A DNA stretch of 64,000 bases from Pasteurella sp049670895 (GTDB lineage: Bacteria > Pseudomonadota > Gammaproteobacteria > Enterobacterales > Pasteurellaceae). The notes beneath the pieces were generated by a model. It worked only from the letters and a program-made list of their open reading frames with translations, made no database searches and had not been told where the DNA came from. Location: the NCBI RefSeq assembly GCF_049670895.1, contig NZ_CP187170.1; one strand, written 5' to 3'. Numbering within the stretch: the stretch's first letter is position 1; the number at the start of each line of letters is the position of its first letter. A program made the translations under genes and the position numbers. Of the stretch, positions 58,398-64,000 are shown piece by piece.

Positions 58398-59171
58398 ATG
58401 AAAGTTTTCGCAATGGACACTAAAATTGGACGCAAAATCCAATCTGGTGGTTGTGCAATTCACTGTCAGGATTGCAGTATTAGCCAACTCTGTATCCCTT
58501 TTACTCTCAATGAACATGAATTAGCTCAACTTGATAATATCATTGAACGTAAAAAACCAATACAGAAATCCCAAGTTCTATTCAAAGCGGGCGATCCTCT
58601 TACATCGCTTTATGCGATTCGTTCAGGTACCATCAAAACCTACACCATTAGCGAGACGGGCGAAGAACAAATCACCTCATTCCAATTACCGGGCGATTTA
58701 GTTGGCTTTGATGCCATCATGAATATGCAACATCCTAGTTTTGCTCAAGCCCTTGAAACCTCAATGGTCTGTGAAATTCCCTTTGATATTCTCGATGATT
58801 TATCGGGGAAAATGCCCAAACTTCGTCAACAAATTATGCGTTTAATGAGTAATGAAATTAAAAATGATCAAGAAATGATTTTGTTGCTCTCCAAAATGAA
58901 TGCGGAAGAACGGTTAGCCGCATTTATTTATAATCTTTCCCGTCGTTATTCTGCACGTGGTTTTTCACCACGGGAATTTCGTCTAACCATGACACGGGGT
59001 GATATTGGTAACTATCTTGGTCTCACGGTGGAAACCATCAGCCGTTTACTCGGTCGTTTACAAAAAATGGGCATTCTTTCCGTGCAAGGAAAATACATCA
59101 CCATCAATAATATGGGGGAGTTAATCGAACTCTCAGGCACCACCAAAACCAATATCCGTATGGGGATCTAA
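58398..59171 (+). CDS. fnr: Oxygen-sensing regulator Fnr
   Basis: 257 residues. [4Fe-4S] cysteines in GGCAIHCQDCSISQLCIPF (Cys23, Cys26 and Cys32 by alignment) with the fourth in LETSMVCEIPF. cAMP-like beta-barrel (FKAGDPLTSLYAIRSGTIKT), dimer helix, and HTH LTVETISRLLGRLQKMG with the E-SR recognition residues. Switches the cell to anaerobic respiration. Confidence 0.97.
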   Translation: MKVFAMDTKIGRKIQSGGCAIHCQDCSISQLCIPFTLNEHELAQLDNIIERKKPIQKSQVLFKAGDPLTSLYAIRSGTIKTYTISETGEEQITSFQLPGDLVGFDAIMNMQHPSFAQALETSMVCEIPFDILDDLSGKMPKLRQQIMRLMSNEIKNDQEMILLLSKMNAEERLAAFIYNLSRRYSARGFSPREFRLTMTRGDIGNYLGLTVETISRLLGRLQKMGILSVQGKYITINNMGELIELSGTTKTNIRMGI

Positions 59172-59183
59172 ATTCTGTTTCGT

Positions 59184-59210
59184 AAGGCAATCATTAGATT
59201 GCCTTTTTTA
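59184..59210 (+). terminator. fnr terminator
   Basis: AAGGCAATC-ATTA-GATTGCCTT followed by TTTTA, 12 bases after the stop. Confidence 0.85.
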
Positions 59211-59285
59211 GTTTTCAAAAACGTCCCTTGTCATTTGAAACAATCTTCTCTATCCTATAAGGATAAATCAGTAATGGAGGTGGTT

Positions 59286-60221
59286 ATGAAATTTAACAAT
59301 ATATTGGTTGTTCTCAACCCCGAAAACGAAAAACAATATGCGTTGGCAAGAGCCGTACGTTTAGTCCATGAGCAAAAAAGCGAGCAAAAAGTCAAAATTA
59401 CCGTTTTTTTAGCAGTCTATGATCTTTCCTATGAAATGTCCGCCTTCCTCTCTTCTGAAGAACGAGAAGAAATGCACCGCGGTGTAATTACACAACGGAC
59501 TCAATTTATCCAGCCTTATTTAGACAAATACGCCTCTCCTAACATTGATTTTCAGCCACTCGCAGTTTGGCATAGCAATGAAGCAGAAGCGATCACCAAT
59601 GAAGTAGAAAAAAATCAATATGATCTAGTGGTGAAATACACCAAAGAAGAAGAAAGTATCACGTCACTGATCTTTACCCCGATGGATTGGCAGCTTCTAC
59701 GTAAATGTCCAGCCCCCTTATTAATGGTTAGAGATGCCGACTGGAAACACCAAAGACGCATTTTAGTTGCCGTCAATGTGGCAAATGACGAAGAAGAAAA
59801 TCACAGCATTTTCAACCAAGAATTGGTGTCATTGGGGATTGATCTGGCATCTAATTTAGAACGGGGTAATGTGCATCTCGTTACGGCTTATCCACCAACA
59901 CCAATTAATATGGCGATTGATTTACCTGAATTTAGTAGCGGTGAATACGAAAGAAATATTCGTGGGCAATATTTAATTAATATGAAAGCACTTCGCCAAC
60001 AATTTGGTATTGATGAAGATCACACACATGTACGAGAAGGTTTCCCTGAGGAAGTTATTCCAGAAGTGGCGAAAGAATTAGAAGCGGAACTGGTGGTTTT
60101 AGGCACCATCGGACGTACGGGGCTTTCTGCTGCCTTTCTTGGCAATACCGCAGAACATGTCATTAACCGTCTAAATTGTAATTTACTTGCCATTAAACCT
60201 AGCAAACAAGAAGACGATTAA
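59286..60221 (+). CDS. uspE: Universal stress protein E
   Basis: 311 residues from the ATG at 59286, chosen because GGAGG lies 5 bases upstream (frame open to 59199). Two tandem Usp domains; the second keeps a nucleotide-loop-like end VVLGTIGRTGLSAAFLGNTA. E. coli UspE (316) also lies next to fnr. Cytoplasmic stress and motility/adhesion modulator by family knowledge. Confidence 0.94.
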   Translation: MKFNNILVVLNPENEKQYALARAVRLVHEQKSEQKVKITVFLAVYDLSYEMSAFLSSEEREEMHRGVITQRTQFIQPYLDKYASPNIDFQPLAVWHSNEAEAITNEVEKNQYDLVVKYTKEEESITSLIFTPMDWQLLRKCPAPLLMVRDADWKHQRRILVAVNVANDEEENHSIFNQELVSLGIDLASNLERGNVHLVTAYPPTPINMAIDLPEFSSGEYERNIRGQYLINMKALRQQFGIDEDHTHVREGFPEEVIPEVAKELEAELVVLGTIGRTGLSAAFLGNTAEHVINRLNCNLLAIKPSKQEDD

Positions 60222-60258
60222 CCCATCAAAGTGCGGTAGGTTTTAAAAAAATTTTATA

Positions 60259-60288
60259 AAAATAGCCTGTTTTAAACAGGCTATTTTC
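60259..60288. terminator. Bidirectional terminator between uspE and the cytochrome gene
   Basis: AAAATAGCCTG-TTTTAAA-CAGGCTATTTT, an 11-bp stem flanked by A and T runs. An uptake core stands just before it (60231). Confidence 0.85.
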
Positions 60289-60300
60289 TTATCTCCATGG

Positions 60301-60684
60301 TTATTTGTATTTTTTATGATACACATTTCTTAAATCAAATAATTTTTTCGAGGTTGCTTTCGCCCCCTCTAAATCACCTGATTGGGCTTGTTTCGTGGCA
60401 TCATCAAGAACAGTAATAAATTCTTGCATCCCTGCCTGATAACCTTTGAAATCTTCCGCATTATCAATGCTTGATGGTTGTTTTTCGCCCGCTTGTTGTG
60501 CTAACGCTCGTAATTCTTGTGCTGCTTTTTCAAAACTCGCCACATCATCCGCTTGAGTTAATGCCGAGACAGCACCTTTCATTTGGTTCATTTCTGTGCG
60601 AACACTCGCATTAGCCGTTCCAACCACAGCACAAGCCATCAAGGCAATCGATAACACTTGTTTCAATGAGTTCATAGAGTTCAT
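60301..60684 (-). CDS. cybC: Soluble cytochrome b562
   Basis: 127 residues from the ATG at 60684 (GGAGAAG upstream). Signal peptide MNSMNSLKQVLSIALMACAV...GTANA. The mature part is a four-helix bundle. Predicted haem ligands are an N-terminal Met (RTEMNQM) and the C-terminal His in LRNVYHKKY. There is no CxxCH, so haem is non-covalent. Periplasmic electron carrier of uncertain partner. Confidence 0.9.
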   Translation of the reverse strand: MNSMNSLKQVLSIALMACAVVGTANASVRTEMNQMKGAVSALTQADDVASFEKAAQELRALAQQAGEKQPSSIDNAEDFKGYQAGMQEFITVLDDATKQAQSGDLEGAKATSKKLFDLRNVYHKKYK

Positions 60685-60764
60685 ATTACTTCTCCCACAA
60701 TGTAAAATAAAAAAATTGCGATTACTCCCATTTCGCTGAAATAACCGCAATAGGTTAATAAAAA

Positions 60765-62642
60765 TTATTTAATCGTCCCACAATTTAAACAATACACATA
60801 ATGTCCCTTCGGATCATTGCGATGCGTTAACACCCCTAACTGGCGTTTTACTTGTTGATATTGTGGTGGTAAGGCAAAAATTTTAGCCACATGAGATTGA
60901 ATCAACACTTGCGAAGTGTATTTTAAATCATGCATGACCTGTCCCCACAAACTATCGTCAGTATCCGTCATCCATTCCACACCGAATGATTTAATCTTAT
61001 TTTCTGATCCTAGCTGCTCATTCACCGCACTTTCAGCAATATCAATGGCATCATCAAAATCACCGAGTTGATCTACTAAATTATGTTTAATGGCTTCTTG
61101 CCCTAACCAAATTTTTCCTTGTGCAACTTTTTCCACCTCGTTTGGATTCAGATCACGCCCTTGTGCAACAACAGAAATAAATTTGTCATAGCCATGTTCA
61201 ATTTCTAATTGGAAAATATCGTTCAATTCCTTAGATAATGGACTAAAAGGTGAAAGCTCACTTAATGGTGAAGTTGACACCCCATCAGCCGAGATCCCCA
61301 CTTTTTTAATGGTTTTCTCAAAACTTGGTAAAATCGCAAAAATACCAATTGAACCTGTAATGGTGTTTTTATCTGCCACAATGTAGTCTGCTGCACTGGC
61401 AATCCAATACCCACCTGATGCCGCCATGCCCCCCATGGATGCAATCACAGGTTTACCCGCTTCGCGTAAATGCAGTATTTCTTGGCGAATAATTTCGGAA
61501 GCAAACGCACTGCCACCTGGACTATTCACACGCAATACCACGGCTTTGACATCATCATCTTCTTGGGCTTTACGTAATAATCGGGCAATCGTATCTCCGC
61601 CAACTTCGCCATCAAAACTTTCACCATCAATAATCACGCCTTCTACATTCACCACAGCAATTTTATTTTTCTCATTGCTTACTAAACGATCTGGCAACGC
61701 CGCTAAATAATCATCAAAGAAAATGGCTTTCAACTCCCCAGATGCTTTCTGCCCAAATCGATCCATCAGTGTTTGATCTAATACAAAACGATCGGCAAAT
61801 TCCGTGATCAAACCACGTTGCTGGGTATAGGCTGTACTATCCCCTTTTAAGGCACGCAATTGTTCTACATAGGTTTTCGCATCTGGCAATACCGCCGTAG
61901 GTTTAATCTGGCGATTTTCTGCCACTACCGCCACATAATTCGACCACATTTGATCAAGCCATTGTTTCATATCTGCTTTGGCTGCGGCTGACATATCATC
62001 TCGTAAAAATGGCTCCACTGCAGATTTATAGGTACCAACACGGAACACATGCGTGGTCACATCTAACATATCAAGCAAGGATTTGAAATATAAATTTTCT
62101 TGCTTCATGCCATGAAGGCTGACTTGCCCAACAGGATTTAAATAAATTTCATCTGCATAACTGGCGAGAAAATACTGTGACTGATCATAATTATCCGCAA
62201 AGGCAATCACAGGTTTTTTACTTCGTTTAAAATCCGCAATGGCTTGACCAATATAGTTTAAAGCGGGTAAATCGCCGCCTTCAAAGAAATTTAAATCTAA
62301 AACAAGTCCTTGAATACGCTCATCATTTTCCGCACTATTAATGGCATACACCACATCAAAGGTGGAAATTTGACGAGGAACATGCTGATTATTCAACTCT
62401 TTTAACACCTCTTCCCAAGAGGAGCTTGCTCGCTCATCGGCGAGATAACCGTCTAAATTTAATAAAAGTGCCCCTTGTTCCCCAACCAAAATGGATTTAC
62501 CACTTTTCCCTGAGTTTGCCACTAGCCCCACAATCACCGCTAACAACAACACGAAACATAAAAACACCAAATTCATCACTAAATTACGAATAAAATTAAT
62601 GACTCGCCAAATAAAACGCAAAAATGCCCAAATTGGATTCAT
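60765..62642 (-). CDS. sppA: Signal peptide peptidase SppA (67K type)
   Basis: 625 residues. One N-terminal membrane anchor (LVMNLVFLCFVLLLAVIVGL), then two Clp-like halves. Catalytic Lys in VGTYKSAVEPFL near 207 and catalytic Ser in MGGMAASGGYWIAS near 410; oxyanion segment NSPGGSAFAS. Degrades released signal peptides at the periplasmic face. An uptake core is in the C-terminal region. Confidence 0.96.
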   Translation of the reverse strand: MNPIWAFLRFIWRVINFIRNLVMNLVFLCFVLLLAVIVGLVANSGKSGKSILVGEQGALLLNLDGYLADERASSSWEEVLKELNNQHVPRQISTFDVVYAINSAENDERIQGLVLDLNFFEGGDLPALNYIGQAIADFKRSKKPVIAFADNYDQSQYFLASYADEIYLNPVGQVSLHGMKQENLYFKSLLDMLDVTTHVFRVGTYKSAVEPFLRDDMSAAAKADMKQWLDQMWSNYVAVVAENRQIKPTAVLPDAKTYVEQLRALKGDSTAYTQQRGLITEFADRFVLDQTLMDRFGQKASGELKAIFFDDYLAALPDRLVSNEKNKIAVVNVEGVIIDGESFDGEVGGDTIARLLRKAQEDDDVKAVVLRVNSPGGSAFASEIIRQEILHLREAGKPVIASMGGMAASGGYWIASAADYIVADKNTITGSIGIFAILPSFEKTIKKVGISADGVSTSPLSELSPFSPLSKELNDIFQLEIEHGYDKFISVVAQGRDLNPNEVEKVAQGKIWLGQEAIKHNLVDQLGDFDDAIDIAESAVNEQLGSENKIKSFGVEWMTDTDDSLWGQVMHDLKYTSQVLIQSHVAKIFALPPQYQQVKRQLGVLTHRNDPKGHYVYCLNCGTIK

Positions 62643-62762
62643 ATAACCTCAATTCCATGAAAGAAAATCATAGTGCTAACATAGCATAAAGTTTTGTTTC
62701 AATAAAACCTTGCGAAGAAAATATGCTAAAATCGACCGCACTTTGCTTAGACGGAGAATTTT

Positions 62763-63317
62763 ATGGATATCTTACAATTATTAACAACACGTCGTTCCGA
62801 AAAAAAATTATCAGCCCCTGCCCCTAATCAACAACAACTGGAATCTATTTTACAAGCGGCATTAAATGTCCCCGATCATGGCCGTTTACAGCCGTATCAT
62901 TTTATTGTGATTGAAGGAAAAGGATTAGACCGCTTCGCTGAATTGTTAAAATCTACCGTCCAAGAATTTGATCTGGGCGATGAGATGATCAAAAAAGCAG
63001 AAAACTTAGCCTACCGAGCACCCATGGTCATTGGGGTTGTGGCTAAAATAAAAAAAGAGATCCCCAAAGTGCCAGGGTGGGAACAAATGTTAACCGCAGG
63101 TTGTGCCACTTATGCCATGCAATTAGCCGCTAACGCACAAGGCTTTGCCAATGTATGGATCTCTGGGAAATGGGTAAATGGCACGGCATTAAGAAAAGCG
63201 TTTCATTGCCAAGAACAAGACCAAGTCATCGGGCTTGTGATGATGGGCACTGCGGATGATAAACTGGAACGAGAGAAAAAAAGCCAACCTATTGACGAAT
63301 TTGTCTCCTATTTATGA
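62763..63317 (+). CDS. ydjA: YdjA-type nitroreductase
   Basis: 184 residues, a minimal FMN-dependent nitroreductase. FMN contacts in TTRRSEKKLSAPAPNQQQ, NVPDHGRLQPYHFIVIEGKG and AANAQGFANVWISGKW. E. coli ydjA lies beside sppA in the same way. Physiological substrate unknown. An uptake core lies just before the start. Confidence 0.93.
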   Translation: MDILQLLTTRRSEKKLSAPAPNQQQLESILQAALNVPDHGRLQPYHFIVIEGKGLDRFAELLKSTVQEFDLGDEMIKKAENLAYRAPMVIGVVAKIKKEIPKVPGWEQMLTAGCATYAMQLAANAQGFANVWISGKWVNGTALRKAFHCQEQDQVIGLVMMGTADDKLEREKKSQPIDEFVSYL

Positions 63318-63347
63318 AAAATTTGAGGGCTTCATTACCCTCAATCT

Positions 63348-64000
63348 TTAATTTAACTGTCCTTTATCTTGATTAATGGAATCACATTCCCAACCCATAT
63401 ATTCTCCACCCAGTTGAGAAGCAATTTGCTCAAACGTCTCCACATGCTGAAAAATATCCAATGTATTTAAGGCTAACTCTTGTTCAATCTTAACCATATA
63501 GATTGGTTCATCTTCTTCCAACATAATTGGCGAATGACTGTATTTAATCGCAACAAAATCAATAGATTGTAAATTCATATGTTCCATAAAACGATACATA
63601 CTGTCTTCATCTTCAAAGTGAAAATTATGTTCAATCAAAAAGGTATCGGCTAAATCCCGCCCACTTTGCCTTAACATATCTAACACTTCTTCTGTGGCAT
63701 TAATTTTAACTTCTAACGGAGAAGGCAATAAAAAATCAAAATAAGTATCCCAGTTAGGATCATCTTGCACCGAGGTTTGCTGAATTTGTTCAAACTGCTT
63801 TAACACATCCAACACAGGTTGCGGATTCTGACAATAAAAATACAGTTGTACATGCCCTAAAGAAAACACATGACCTGCATAAAGGGTGCTAGGTAACGCC
63901 CCCACTTGAACCAAAATTTTAAAGACTTGGTTCATTAAATCTTGGTAATGCTGAGAATCAGGCAAGCCATTTTCATCCATCTGATAAGGCAATGCACATT
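63348..64000 (-). CDS. Conserved hypothetical protein, cut by the window edge
   Basis: The frame stays open to the last base (a TTG at 63992 is not a convincing start), so the N-terminus lies outside. The visible part starts PYQMDENGLPDSQHYQDLMN, is acidic, and has two domains. The second (SGRDLADTFLIEHNFHFEDE) resembles RraB-type RNase E regulators. It looks like the TIGR01619-type family of Pasteurellaceae. Function unknown. Confidence 0.65.
   Translation of the reverse strand, partial: CALPYQMDENGLPDSQHYQDLMNQVFKILVQVGALPSTLYAGHVFSLGHVQLYFYCQNPQPVLDVLKQFEQIQQTSVQDDPNWDTYFDFLLPSPLEVKINATEEVLDMLRQSGRDLADTFLIEHNFHFEDEDSMYRFMEHMNLQSIDFVAIKYSHSPIMLEEDEPIYMVKIEQELALNTLDIFQHVETFEQIASQLGGEYMGWECDSINQDKGQLN

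Overview
The window is chromosomal DNA from a member of the Pasteurellaceae of the Haemophilus/Pasteurella/Avibacterium/Aggregatibacter type. About forty copies of the 9-base DNA-uptake core AAGTGCGGT (or its complement) are scattered through it, and the gene content and order (rnd-fadD, yfbV/ackA-pta, cvpA-purF, aroF-tyrA, tandem ferritins, fnr-uspE) fit that family. I cannot name the species from sequence alone. No rRNA, tRNA, transposase, prophage or CRISPR array was seen.

Bases 1-14,880 are an accessory island read entirely on the minus strand: a graveyard and store of contact-dependent-inhibition (CDI, CdiA-CT/CdiI-type) toxin-immunity cassettes. It holds one large 5'-truncated cdiA fragment with a VENN motif, a PD-(D/E)XK-type tRNase toxin tail with its immunity gene, a GH-E nuclease tail with an ankyrin immunity protein, EndoU-type toxin pieces with several related immunity genes, a hydrolase-like toxin tail with a lipoprotein immunity candidate, and a series of immunity genes whose toxins survive only as 15-50 codon stubs. 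Eleven copies (nine full-length or nearly so, one half copy, one degenerate) of a ~147-bp repeat, here called repeat A, separate the cassettes. Every well-preserved copy is in the same orientation and carries a DNA-uptake sequence, a near-consensus sigma70 promoter pointing into the cassette behind it (TTGACC-N16-TATGAT), and a 9-bp-stem hairpin at the junction with the toxin fragment. A second 42-bp hairpin repeat (repeat B) occurs three times. No cdiB and no intact cdiA lie in the window. The array runs off the left edge and ends on the right just after the 3' end of rnd.

Bases 14,940-22,210 hold housekeeping genes: rnd, fadD, an slp-type lipoprotein gene, tsaB, a yoaA-type helicase gene and yeaD. 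Bases 22,336-34,857 are a complete assimilatory sulfate locus: a sulfate-binding protein gene followed by cysG-cysH-cysD-cysN-cysJ-cysI on the minus strand, and the divergent transporter genes cysT-cysW-cysA. CysH carries the CCxxC...CxxC iron-sulfur signature of APS reductases and there is no cysC, so APS is probably reduced directly without passing through PAPS. The regulator gene cysB lies separately at 51.7-52.7 kb.

Bases 34,990-43,432 carry a cold-shock protein gene, tehB, dapD and a large alpha-2-macroglobulin-like lipoprotein gene with an intact CTEQ thioester. Bases 43,716-44,720 form a small second patch of orphan immunity-like genes, one of them broken by three in-frame stops. The rest is core: purF, cvpA (with a PurR-type operator), yfbV, ackA-pta, cysB, rluB, yciO, tyrA, aroF (with two TyrR-type boxes 22 bp apart), two ferritin genes, a probable 32-residue membrane protein gene, fnr (with an FNR-type site), uspE, a cytochrome b562 gene, sppA, a ydjA-type nitroreductase gene, and a gene that runs off the right edge.
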